Positions 7,568 to 15,198 of a DNA stretch of 16,911 nt are shown here, piece by piece (the first letter of the stretch is position 1; every line of letters begins with the position of its first letter). Source of the stretch: Ruminococcus sp. UBA946 (lineage in GTDB: Bacteria; Bacillota; Clostridia; Oscillospirales; Ruminococcaceae); the NCBI GenBank assembly GCA_002293295.1, contig DBCY01000185.1, positions 8,128-25,038 of the forward strand, read 5' to 3'. The notes under the pieces are model-generated. The model was not told the DNA's origin and ran no database searches. It worked only from the letters and a program-made list of their open reading frames with translations. A program made the translations under genes and the position numbers.

Positions 7568-8596
7568 ATGGATTTGGAAAAAATAATTTTTAAGCTTTGC
7601 GGGGCAAAGGGAATTGCGGGCGATGAAACCGAAGCCTCCGAAACAGCTCTCGGATACTTAAAGGAATATACATCCGACTGCTATATCAAAAACGGGAATG
7701 TAATCGGCAATTTCGGTGTTCGGGAACCGGGTAAACCGCACATACTTCTTGACGCTCATATTGACCAAATAGGATTTACCGCGCTTCATATCACTGATGA
7801 CGGATTCTTGAAAATCGGTAACATAGGGGGTATTGACAAACGGATACTCCTTGCGCAGGAAGTTACTATATCGGGGAAAGAGACGGTTTACGGGGTAATA
7901 TGTTCCGTGCCGCCGCATTTAGCCGATAAGGATGATAAAGTGCCGGAAATGTCGGATATTTATATAGATATTGGTATGACGAAGGAAAAAGCCGAAAAAA
8001 TCATTTCACCCGGCGACGGTATATTGTTTTATAAAAAATGTTCAAAGCTTTTAGGCGGCAGGCTCACCGGTCCCGCGCTTGACGACAGGTGCGGAGTTGC
8101 GGCAATCCTGAAAGCTGTCGATTTGCTGAAGGAAGCCGAACTGAACTGTTCATACAGCGTTCTTTTTTCCGAACAGGAAGAGGTTGGGGAAAGGGGCGCT
8201 AAAACCGCTGTATACGATATTGACCCGGATATTGCGATTGCCGTTGACGTAAGCTTTGCTCTTACATCCGATGATTCGGAGCTTAAGTGCGGCAAGCTCG
8301 GCGAAGGGTGCATGGTCGGGATTTCCCCTGTTCTCGACAAAAGACTGTCCGCGCGAATGATTGAAACTGCGAAGAAAAACAGCATTCCGTATCAGATTGA
8401 AGTGATGAATAAGGAAACCGGAACAAACGCCGACAGGTTTTCATTGAATAAAAGCGGCGTAAACGCTGTTACCCTTTCCATACCGCTTAGGTATATGCAT
8501 ACTCCGGTTGAGGTAATATCTCTTTCCGACGTTGAAAGCACAGCCTCGCTTATTGCGGCTTATATGATGTCGGTTAATGATAAGGAGGCTTTATAA
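7568..8596 (+). CDS. M42-family metallo-aminopeptidase (first copy)
   Basis: M42 peptidases are cytoplasmic, dinuclear-metal, tetrahedral aminopeptidases that trim short peptides. This copy (342 aa) shows the metal and catalytic motifs: AHIDQIGF (His64, Asp66), ALDDRCG (bridging Asp), EQEEVGERGA (catalytic Glu pair), AVDVSFA (Asp ligand) and a C-terminal YMHTP histidine. The usual HMDEVG is HIDQIG here, so the Glu after the Asp is Gln. The gene starts three bases after the murD stop. The nearest purine-rich site (AAAGGAA, about 14 bases away) is far, so the exact start is less certain than the gene. It ends directly against the second copy. It may differ from that copy in substrate range, and the two might form mixed complexes; both points are inference. 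Confidence 0.92.
   Translation: MDLEKIIFKLCGAKGIAGDETEASETALGYLKEYTSDCYIKNGNVIGNFGVREPGKPHILLDAHIDQIGFTALHITDDGFLKIGNIGGIDKRILLAQEVTISGKETVYGVICSVPPHLADKDDKVPEMSDIYIDIGMTKEKAEKIISPGDGILFYKKCSKLLGGRLTGPALDDRCGVAAILKAVDLLKEAELNCSYSVLFSEQEEVGERGAKTAVYDIDPDIAIAVDVSFALTSDDSELKCGKLGEGCMVGISPVLDKRLSARMIETAKKNSIPYQIEVMNKETGTNADRFSLNKSGVNAVTLSIPLRYMHTPVEVISLSDVESTASLIAAYMMSVNDKEAL
8582..8588 (+). promoter_or_regulatory. Ribosome binding site deciding a TTG start
   Basis: AAGGAGG, a perfect Shine-Dalgarno sequence, lies inside the last codons of the first M42 gene and eight bases before the TTG at 8597. That TTG directly abuts the TAA stop of the upstream gene. This supports TTG as the start of the second copy and translational coupling of the pair. 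Confidence 0.85.
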
Positions 8597-9631
8597 TTGA
8601 ATGACTTTAAAGAAATATTAAAGGATTTGTGCTTACTTAACGGAACCTCCGGCGACGAAGATTTTGTAAGGGAATATATATGCGGTTACTTGGACGGTTT
8701 AAACGGGTGTGAATATAAAGCCGACCCCTTGGGTAATTTAATTGTTTATAAAAAGGGTAAAAAAAGGTCTGAAAACAAAGTTATGGTTTCGGCGCATATG
8801 GATGAGGTCGGTATGATTGTGACCTCGGTAAAACAGGACGGGACGCTGACGGTTTCACCTGTCGGAGGCATTGACGCAAGAGTCGCCGCCGGAAGGGGAG
8901 TAACCGTCGGAGAAAAGCGTATTAACGGGGTAATCGGTTCTAAGGCGGTTCATAATATGTCTTCCGAGGAGAAAAAAACCGCTCCGAAGTTCTCTGATTT
9001 ATATGTTGATATAGGAGCCGCCGATAAGGATGAAGCTCTGAAACATATTTATATCGGGGACAGGGTGTGCTTTGATTCTGAATATATAGAATTCGGGGAT
9101 GGGTTAATAAAATCCAAGGCGATTGACGACCGGTTCGGGTGCGCGCTGCTTTTATCGCTTGCGGGTAAAGAGCTTGAATATGACTGCATCCTGACCTTTA
9201 CCGTTCAGGAAGAGGTCGGGCTAAGGGGAGCCAAAACCGCCGCTTATACGGTTAATCCTGATTTTGCGATTGTTATAGAAGCCACTACAGCGGCTGATAT
9301 ACCTCTTTGTTCGGATGAAAAACGATGTTCGGCGCTTGACAGGGGAGCCGTCGTTTCATATATGGATAAGGCTTCGATATATGATAAAGAGATGTATAAT
9401 ATTTCCATGGAAATAGCAAAAGTGCATAACATAAAATGGCAGACAAAAAGTATAGTTGCAGGAGGGAATGACGCCGGAGCGATTCATATTTCAAGAGGAG
9501 GAATCCGTACGCTTGCAATTTCAGCTCCGTGCAGATACCTTCATTCACCGTGCTGTGTTGTAAAGTATAATGACTTAACAGAAATACGAAAGCTTACTGA
9601 ACTGATGATTGAGAAAGTGTGCGGGCTTTGA
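8597..9631 (+). CDS. M42-family metallo-aminopeptidase (second copy)
   Basis: This is the second tandem M42 aminopeptidase (344 aa), clearly homologous to the first but divergent. It has the canonical AHMDEVG (His67, Asp69), AIDDRFG, VQEEVGLRGAKTA and a C-terminal YLHSP histidine. At the next metal-ligand position it has Glu (IVIEATTAADIP) where the first copy has Asp (AVDVSFA). Both residues occur in known M42 subgroups, so the pair represents two subtypes rather than a recent duplication. It starts at TTG, with no alternative ATG nearby in frame, driven by a perfect AAGGAGG. Its TGA stop overlaps the likely TTG start of the following acetyltransferase gene. The probable role is cytoplasmic peptide turnover. 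Confidence 0.93.
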   Translation: MNDFKEILKDLCLLNGTSGDEDFVREYICGYLDGLNGCEYKADPLGNLIVYKKGKKRSENKVMVSAHMDEVGMIVTSVKQDGTLTVSPVGGIDARVAAGRGVTVGEKRINGVIGSKAVHNMSSEEKKTAPKFSDLYVDIGAADKDEALKHIYIGDRVCFDSEYIEFGDGLIKSKAIDDRFGCALLLSLAGKELEYDCILTFTVQEEVGLRGAKTAAYTVNPDFAIVIEATTAADIPLCSDEKRCSALDRGAVVSYMDKASIYDKEMYNISMEIAKVHNIKWQTKSIVAGGNDAGAIHISRGGIRTLAISAPCRYLHSPCCVVKYNDLTEIRKLTELMIEKVCGL

Positions 9632-10338
9632 TTACGCAGATTTATAACACAAAGGATATAAAGCTCAGCATGAATTATTACGGAAGAAAAATATGCTCTC
9701 TCATAAAAGCTTACGGGGTAAATTATCCCTTCTGCAGGCTGTATAAAACTGACGGGGGTTATTTGCTGATATATAATTCATCAATGATTATTGACGTTAT
9801 CGGAGAAAATACAGATGAAGTTTCAGAATTTATAAAACTTATTAAACCGGTGTCCGTTGAATCGGAAAACAGTATAGGATTAAATATTAAGGATGGATAT
9901 ATAAAAACTAACAGGACGCTTTTTCAAGGAATTCCTAATAATAATAACGTAAACATTGAAAAGGTTAAGATAAATACTGATTTGAACAGAGTATATTCCT
10001 TACTGTGCGAAGGATTCGGATTAAAGGACTATGAATCATGGTATGCCGATATATCTCACAGAATAAGGCATGGCGTTACAAGGGTTTTTTTATATAACAG
10101 CACTACTGTTACCGAACAGTTTGATATTGACGGTTTTGTTTTTTTGTCACATATTGCCACAGGAAAATCCGGCAGAGGAAAAGGCTCCGCCCGCAGCCTG
10201 CTTTATTATTTAAGCCGGGAATATAGTATTAACGGCAAAACGATGTATTTGTTTTCTTTGGATGAAAGAGAATCATTTTACAGGGAAATAGGCTTTATAC
10301 CCGTAAACAGCGGTTATCTGTATGAACTGAACATATAA
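9628..10338 (+). CDS. GNAT-family acetyltransferase-like protein
   Basis: The product (236 aa from the TTG) has a C-terminal GNAT-like acetyl-CoA domain. A beta strand FVFLSHIAT leads into the pyrophosphate loop SGRGKGSARSLL (Arg-x-x-Gly-x-Ala pattern, around residues 180-190), followed by MYLFSLDERESFYREIGFIPV, the typical final GNAT segment. The first 110 residues are not recognisable and may be a second, degenerate GNAT-like half or a substrate domain. The start is uncertain. TTG at 9628 overlaps the upstream stop as TTGA and is preferred, but GTG at 9619 and ATG at 9670 (with AAAGGA 13 bases before it) are alternatives. No site is strong, suggesting coupling to the upstream gene. The acetylated substrate is unknown. 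Confidence 0.8.
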   Translation: MITQIYNTKDIKLSMNYYGRKICSLIKAYGVNYPFCRLYKTDGGYLLIYNSSMIIDVIGENTDEVSEFIKLIKPVSVESENSIGLNIKDGYIKTNRTLFQGIPNNNNVNIEKVKINTDLNRVYSLLCEGFGLKDYESWYADISHRIRHGVTRVFLYNSTTVTEQFDIDGFVFLSHIATGKSGRGKGSARSLLYYLSREYSINGKTMYLFSLDERESFYREIGFIPVNSGYLYELNI

Positions 10339-10370
10339 ATATATAAACGAACTTATGAATGGAGTTAATT

Positions 10371-11672
10371 ATGGCTGAAATTTATGACCCGAAGCCAGTT
10401 GAAACAAAAGGATTTGAAATCGATGAAAAAATATTAAGAATTGCCGCGGAAGCTGAAACAAACTGTGAGGCGGCATTCAAGGAAATTGAAAAAACAGCGC
10501 AGCACAACGGGGAAAAGGTACTTAGGGCGTTTATAAATAATAAAGTAAGCGCCGGCTGTTTAAACGGCACTACCGGCTACGGTTACGGCGATACCGGAAG
10601 GGATACGCTTGAAGCGGTTTATGCTGAGGTTTTCGGAGCTGAGGATGCACTTGTCCGGCATTCTTTCATATCGGGTACCCATGCGCTTACCTGCGCTCTG
10701 TTCGGCATACTCCGTACCGGCGATAAAATAATCAGTCTGACAGGCGCGCCGTATGATACGCTTGAAGAAGTTATCGGAATCAAAGGCTGCGGAGGGAACG
10801 GTTCGCTTAAGGATTTCGGCATAATGTATGAACAGGTGGATTTACTTGCGGACGGCAAACCGAATCTGGCTGAAATATTTCAAAAGGTGAAGGTGGCAAA
10901 AGCCGCATATATTCAGCGTTCAAGGGGATATTCGCTTCGTCCGGCGCTTACAACTGAAAATATAGCTGAGATTGTGAAAGCCGCAAAGGGTGCAAATCCC
11001 GGGATTATTATTATTGTTGATAATTGCTACGGTGAATTTGTGGAAAAAAGCGAACCTGTTCAGTCCGGCGCGGATTTGATTATAGGTTCGCTCATAAAAA
11101 ATCCGGGGGGCGGGATTGCCGAAACGGGAGGATATATCGCCGGTCGTAAGAAATACATTGAATTATGCTCCTACAGGCTTACCAGCGTTGGCATAGGCAA
11201 AGAAGCGGGATGTTCGCTGAATCAGAATAAGCTTATGTATCAGGGATTGTTTTATGCTCCCGAGGTTGTTGCGAATGCAGTAAAAACAGCGGTATTTACA
11301 TCGGAAATTATGTCATTGCTGGGATTTGAAGCATATCCTGAAACTAATGCGAAACGCGGTGATATTATTACCGCTGTAATGATGAAATCACCGGAAAACC
11401 TCATAGCTTTCTGCCAGGGGATACAAAAGGGTTCGCCGGTTGACAGCTTCGTATCCCCTGAACCGTGGGAAATGCCCGGATATGATTCGAAGGTGATTAT
11501 GGCTGCCGGTGCGTTTAATATGGGTTCATCAATAGAATTATCGGCTGACGCACCTTTGCGCGAACCATATGCTGTTTACGTCCAGGGGGGACTTACTTAT
11601 CCGACGGGCCGCATGGGTATTTTATGCGCCTTGCAGGAAATGCAAAACAGGCATTGCCTTAAACTAAGGTAA
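10371..11672 (+). CDS. ynbB: YnbB-like PLP-dependent enzyme (methionine gamma-lyase family)
   Basis: A fold-type I, pyridoxal-phosphate enzyme of the family annotated as methionine gamma-lyase-related or aluminium resistance protein (433 aa, full length). Visible signatures are GYGYGDTGRDTLEAVYAEVFGAEDALVR-type N-terminal motifs (YGYGDTGRDTLE), the cofactor-stacking region RHSFISGTHAL, the IIIIVDNCYGEF aspartate, and the PLP-binding lysine in GSLIKNPGGG (Lys243). The ATG at 10371 is chosen over an in-frame ATG at 10359 because GGAG ends six bases before it. The biochemical activity of the family is poorly established; carbon-sulfur lyase activity is a family-level guess. It is the last gene of the murD operon, 32 bases after the acetyltransferase, and is followed by an intrinsic terminator. 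Confidence 0.92.
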   Translation: MAEIYDPKPVETKGFEIDEKILRIAAEAETNCEAAFKEIEKTAQHNGEKVLRAFINNKVSAGCLNGTTGYGYGDTGRDTLEAVYAEVFGAEDALVRHSFISGTHALTCALFGILRTGDKIISLTGAPYDTLEEVIGIKGCGGNGSLKDFGIMYEQVDLLADGKPNLAEIFQKVKVAKAAYIQRSRGYSLRPALTTENIAEIVKAAKGANPGIIIIVDNCYGEFVEKSEPVQSGADLIIGSLIKNPGGGIAETGGYIAGRKKYIELCSYRLTSVGIGKEAGCSLNQNKLMYQGLFYAPEVVANAVKTAVFTSEIMSLLGFEAYPETNAKRGDIITAVMMKSPENLIAFCQGIQKGSPVDSFVSPEPWEMPGYDSKVIMAAGAFNMGSSIELSADAPLREPYAVYVQGGLTYPTGRMGILCALQEMQNRHCLKLR

Positions 11673-11754
11673 TTATTATTTGACTTTAGAATAACATATA
11701 CAGAACACAAGTCTGTTTAATATGAGAAAAACAGCGTTTTTTCCATACTGCATA

Positions 11755-11832
11755 ATAATGTCTGCCGGAACAATAAAAAGTGCTGTTAAGATGTATAACG
11801 GCAGCGTTTTTTAATTGTTCAGCAGACATTAT
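11755..11832. repeat. Nested 78-bp palindrome after ynbB
   Basis: The outer arms ATAATGTCTGC (11755-11765) and GCAGACATTAT (11822-11832) are perfectly complementary. Inside them GAACAAT (11768-11774) pairs with ATTGTTC (11814-11820), then an A-run with a T-run, then the terminator stem at 11781-11803. Only one- or two-base bulges interrupt the folding, so one RNA or single DNA strand could form a hairpin of about 30 pairs. This is far longer than termination needs. It may be a small palindromic mobile or repeat element or a bidirectional terminator. Whether it is repeated in the genome cannot be seen here. Confidence 0.75.
11781..11812 (+). terminator. Intrinsic terminator of the murD-ynbB operon
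   Basis: TGCTGTTA (11781-11788), a 7-base loop and TAACGGCA (11796-11803) form an 8-pair stem with one G-U pair. It is followed by GCG and six T. It lies about 110 bases after the ynbB stop and is the core of the larger palindrome. A weaker candidate, AAAAAC-AGC-GTTTTTT, occurs at 11727-11742. Confidence 0.7.
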
Positions 11833-11833
11833 A

Positions 11834-11861
11834 TTGATATTGACTAAATTATTTATAATAT
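11834..11861 (+). promoter_or_regulatory. Possible promoter of the YcdB/SLH gene
   Basis: TTGATA (11834-11839) and TAATAT (11856-11861) are 16 bases apart. A perfect TATAAT at 11854-11859 overlaps but sits at a poor 14-base spacing from the same -35, and a TTGACT at 11840 has no partner. The region is extremely AT-rich, so assignment is tentative. Transcription near 11868 would give a leader of about 100 bases. Confidence 0.4.
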
Positions 11862-11881
11862 ATTTGTGAAATTATACAAAT
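11862..11881. promoter_or_regulatory. Inverted repeat near the presumed start site
   Basis: ATTTGT and ACAAAT form a perfect 6-base inverted repeat with an 8-base gap, placed over the predicted transcription start of the secreted-protein gene. It could be a repressor operator. In such AT-rich sequence a chance occurrence is also likely. Confidence 0.3.
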
Positions 11882-11967
11882 CAATTACATACAATTATGT
11901 TTTTGAAAAAAAAGAGGGGAATTATTTGTTTTACTATTGAAACCTTAATAAACAGCAAAGGATGGTT

Positions 11968-14214
11968 ATGATTATGTTAAAAAAACATAAAATTTTATCT
12001 CTGGTTTTAGCGGCGTTCCTGATGTCATCAGTTGTTCATACAGCTGCATTTGCCGAGGAGATTCCTTCGGCTGATATTGCCGTAACCACACCCGGAGTTC
12101 CCCCGGTTATGCCTCCTGTACTTCCGGGAAGTACGTCTGACGAAAGCGATGTAGCTATGAGAGCCGCTCTGACAAAAGTAAAGGAACGTATTTCAGTTCC
12201 CTCAGAGCTGTCGGAATTTACTTATTCATCTTATACAAACAGAAATACGACCTCATATAATTTTAACTGGAATACTCCTTCTTCCGCATCTGTAAGCAAA
12301 ACCTTAAGCATTACTATTGTAGGTGATATTATCACCAACTACTATTATTATGACGGTAAAAACAATAACTGGAGCGAACCCAGGCTTGCTAAGCTGTCCG
12401 ATACGGAGCTTCTTAAAAAAGCAAAGGACGCTTTGAAAAAAGCCAATCCCTATATTGCGGCAAGGTCTGTTATGACTTCAAACGGCACCACCCTATTCGG
12501 TTCAACCGCCGGTTTTTCTTTCAAGCGAATGGTAAACGGCGTTCCCGCAGATTATAATAACGGAACAATCGAGGTAGATAAGAATACCGGCAGTCTTGTT
12601 TCAATGTATGTGACATGGTGGGACAACGCCTCTTTTGAAAGCAAGAACGGCGTTCTGACGCAGGATGAGCTTATAAAAGCTTATAAGGAGCTTAATACCC
12701 TTACTCCATACTACAGAATCAGCACCGACTGGCAAACCGGAAAAAAATCCGTATATATTGTATACGAGCCTTCCTTCACAAATGACATTGACGCAAAAAC
12801 CGGGAAGGAATCCTCAATGTATAAGGACAGGAATAAACTGCTATACGGAAGTAACGACATAGTAGCAATAGATGAAGAAGACCTTTTAGTAGACACAACA
12901 GCGCCTGCCGAAGGCAGCGCCTTTGTAAAATTCACTCCCTCCGAAATAAAAGCAATTAACGCAAATGAAAAACTGATTACAAAAGAAAAAGTAAATGAAA
13001 TACTGAAAAATGACAAGTATATAAAGCTGAACGACGATTTCAAAACAACATACTCCAACCTATATGAAGAAGTCGATAATTATACCGACACTTCAACCTA
13101 TTATTGGGATTTAGGATATGAATATAATAAAAACAGTCATATTAAAAACATTAACGCCCGTATTAATGCGGAAAACGGTGAGATTATTTCCTTCAACAGT
13201 TATAGCTATTATTCGTCCAGACAGGATGAAGATAAAAAGCCAAAACTTAACGTTACCTCTGCTGCTAAGACTGCGGAAGAAGCTTTAAAATACTATCTCC
13301 CCGATATAGCCGATAAATTCAAAGCTAATCAAAACAACTTAAAAGAAGTTGAAACCTGGGGAGAAAAAAACGAATATTACGAAACTTCAAGAATTTTTAC
13401 CTTTAACAGGTTCGTTGGAGGTATTCAGGTTACCGGAGACGACATAAGGATAACAGTGGATTCTGAAAATCAGGTTACCGGGTTTAATTATAATTATTCG
13501 GACGACGTTAAATTCCCCTCGGCAAATTCAATCATATCAGTTGAAAAAGCTTATGAAACGGCATTCGCAGAAAAACCCGCCGGGCTTAAATACAGCGGTT
13601 TCGTTGACAATGAAGGCAAGGCTCACACTTATCTTGTATATAATCCCGGAAGCTATTATGTAAACGCAAGAACCGGAAAGCTTTGTAATTATGACGGTAC
13701 TGATTTTATTCCGGACGGTCCGGATAGCGTTTTTTCGGATATTGAAGGTATAGCGGCAGAAAAGGCGATTACCGAGCTGAAACGTCACGGTGTTTCGCTT
13801 GTAACATCAGGCGGAAAATTCGAACCCGATAAGCTTATAAATAGCTCTGAATTTACAGATTTTTTAAGCTTGATATACAGAAACAACGGCGGTATTACCC
13901 CATATTCCGCGGGAGCAAATGATGCTTCAGAAGTGGTTGAAGATATTAACGGCAATATTGTATATCTTACTAAAGCAGATGCCTGCAAATATCTTGTTCA
14001 GGCTTGGGGTGCCGAGGATTACGCAAAGCTTAAGGGAATTTACACCACCCCGTTCAGCGACGTTCCCTCAACCCGTTCCGACATAGGCTATATAGCGCTT
14101 TGTTACGGCAAGGGCGCGATTTCGCAGACAAGCGGAAAATTCAACCCCGACAGTTCAATGACTCGCGCCGAGGCAGTCAAGATGATATACGACTATCTTG
14201 TAAAACAGCAGTAA
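11968..14214 (+). CDS. Secreted YcdB/YcdC-repeat protein with SLH modules
   Basis: This is an exported surface protein of about 748 residues. It begins with a classical signal peptide (basic KKHK, hydrophobic core, cleavage likely after AAFA at residue 29). A short Pro-rich segment follows, then two copies of a PepSY-like YcdB/YcdC domain (roughly 60-275 and 310-575). Both copies share the pattern FxFxRxVxGxxxxxxxxxIxVDxxTG, a later aromatic/YLVY strand and a closing DAKTGK or NARTGK. The C-terminus has S-layer homology modules: a clear final one (FSDVPSTRSDIGYIAL to MTRAEAVKMIYDYL, about 694-745) and one or two degenerate ones before it. SLH modules usually bind pyruvylated wall polymers. 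AAAGGA lies five bases before the ATG at 11968; ATGs at 11962 and 11974 are also in frame. It appears monocistronic. The function of the YcdB domains is unknown. Confidence 0.9.
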   Translation: MIMLKKHKILSLVLAAFLMSSVVHTAAFAEEIPSADIAVTTPGVPPVMPPVLPGSTSDESDVAMRAALTKVKERISVPSELSEFTYSSYTNRNTTSYNFNWNTPSSASVSKTLSITIVGDIITNYYYYDGKNNNWSEPRLAKLSDTELLKKAKDALKKANPYIAARSVMTSNGTTLFGSTAGFSFKRMVNGVPADYNNGTIEVDKNTGSLVSMYVTWWDNASFESKNGVLTQDELIKAYKELNTLTPYYRISTDWQTGKKSVYIVYEPSFTNDIDAKTGKESSMYKDRNKLLYGSNDIVAIDEEDLLVDTTAPAEGSAFVKFTPSEIKAINANEKLITKEKVNEILKNDKYIKLNDDFKTTYSNLYEEVDNYTDTSTYYWDLGYEYNKNSHIKNINARINAENGEIISFNSYSYYSSRQDEDKKPKLNVTSAAKTAEEALKYYLPDIADKFKANQNNLKEVETWGEKNEYYETSRIFTFNRFVGGIQVTGDDIRITVDSENQVTGFNYNYSDDVKFPSANSIISVEKAYETAFAEKPAGLKYSGFVDNEGKAHTYLVYNPGSYYVNARTGKLCNYDGTDFIPDGPDSVFSDIEGIAAEKAITELKRHGVSLVTSGGKFEPDKLINSSEFTDFLSLIYRNNGGITPYSAGANDASEVVEDINGNIVYLTKADACKYLVQAWGAEDYAKLKGIYTTPFSDVPSTRSDIGYIALCYGKGAISQTSGKFNPDSSMTRAEAVKMIYDYLVKQQ

Positions 14215-14250
14215 TTATTTTGCTCTCCTTAAAAATTTATATATTTTTTT

Positions 14251-14282
14251 CTCCCATACGTTTTTTGTATGGGAGATTTTTT
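14251..14282 (+). terminator. Strong intrinsic terminator after the YcdB/SLH gene
   Basis: CTCCCATAC (14251-14259), a 7-base loop and GTATGGGAG (14267-14275) make a perfect 9-pair stem, followed by A and six T. It is 36 bases after the stop. The opposite strand would have an A-run after the stem, so it should not terminate the convergent NIF3-family gene. Confidence 0.95.
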
Positions 14283-14289
14283 ACATATA

Positions 14290-15147
14290 TTACATATCCT
14301 CAAAACAGGGAACCCCTGCGACAAATTCGGATTCTAACCCCAGACTTTCAAAATAACCGCACATTGCAACACAGGCGAATTTTTCGGATGAATAATGCGT
14401 ACCTCCAAGCAGGTTTATTTTATTTTCCCTTTCGAGCCTGTGAGCTTCGGCGGAATAAATGCTTTCAACCGAAATTCCAGTAATATGAACGTTTACACCC
14501 TCTTTAAGCAAATCCGCAATAACCGCATTGTCATTCCCGCCGCCTGCGCAAAGGCTTACAAGACCGTTTTTAATTTCAGGAGTACCGTATTGGTAAAGCC
14601 TGGTTTCATGCCCGGCTGCCAAGGAATATTTTTCATTCAGTTCCTGGACAGTTTTACATCCTGTTTTCCCGATAATTCCGCATACCGCCCCGTAATAATC
14701 GCAGTAGGGCTTTATAATTTGTATTTCAAGCTTATCCGCTAAGGTTTTAGTAGTTGAATACTCACTGTAATTATCAAGCGGCAGATGAAAGTTAAACAGC
14801 GAAATACGCTTATCCCGCAGCTTTTTAAGCAGCTCCGGATTAATTTGATAGAAAGCTATGTCAGGGTTTATGCTTAAATCCCACACGAGCGGGTGGTGTA
14901 AAAACAACATAGCGTCGGTAACGCCGTAGTCTATAATTTTTGTAAGAACCTTATCTGACGGGAATACCGCGGTATATACCTTTCCTATATCCTCCGCAAA
15001 GTCGCAAAGAAGACCCAGACTGCGGTTTTTGAAATTATCGCAGATAAACTCTGCATTAACAGTCATTTCGTCATCATACCAGTTTTCCGAAAAATCGGAT
15101 GTGATAAAATCCTTTTCAAGCTGTTCATATAAATATTTTGCTTTCAT
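14290..15147 (-). CDS. NIF3-family dinuclear metal-centre protein
   Basis: A member of the NIF3/YqfO (GTP cyclohydrolase I type 2-like) family, which forms toroidal hexamers with a two-metal site. The cellular role is unresolved despite the enzyme-like name. The 285-residue product shows the metal ligands in order: LHHPL (His84, His85), NFHLPLD (His121, Asp125) and, near the C-terminus, GGTHYSSEKFA (His and Glu). The frame also has an ATG at 15156. The ATG at 15147 is preferred because AAGGA lies eight bases upstream, while for 15156 it would touch the start codon. No middle PII-like insert is present, as expected for this length. It lies 46 bases after ychF on the same strand, so the two probably form an operon. 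The gap is made of heptamer repeats. Confidence 0.92.
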   Translation of the reverse strand: MKAKYLYEQLEKDFITSDFSENWYDDEMTVNAEFICDNFKNRSLGLLCDFAEDIGKVYTAVFPSDKVLTKIIDYGVTDAMLFLHHPLVWDLSINPDIAFYQINPELLKKLRDKRISLFNFHLPLDNYSEYSTTKTLADKLEIQIIKPYCDYYGAVCGIIGKTGCKTVQELNEKYSLAAGHETRLYQYGTPEIKNGLVSLCAGGGNDNAVIADLLKEGVNVHITGISVESIYSAEAHRLERENKINLLGGTHYSSEKFACVAMCGYFESLGLESEFVAGVPCFEDM

Positions 15148-15156
15148 AACAAACAT

Positions 15157-15198
15157 CCTTACTCCTTACTCCTTACTCCTTACGCCTCATAACTCATA
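15157..15198. repeat. Heptamer tandem repeat between ychF and the NIF3 gene
   Basis: Six gap-free 7-base units on the + strand: CCTTACT three times, CCTTACG, CCTCATA, ACTCATA. Read on the coding (-) strand this is a run of AGTAAGG units, each containing a Shine-Dalgarno-like AAGGAG or AAGGAT. The array starts inside the last codons of ychF (its stop is at 15194-15196) and ends next to the NIF3-family start. Confidence 0.9.

Noticed and set aside
12711..13058. 115-codon ORF antisense to the YcdB/SLH gene
   Set aside because: The Ser/Phe/Ile-rich product reflects Lys/Glu-rich codons on the sense strand. No promoter or ribosome binding site was found.
14100..14483. 127-codon ORF over the end of the SLH gene and the terminator
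   Set aside because: It is an out-of-frame reading through the SLH coding end, the terminator hairpin and antisense NIF3 sequence, with no product signature.
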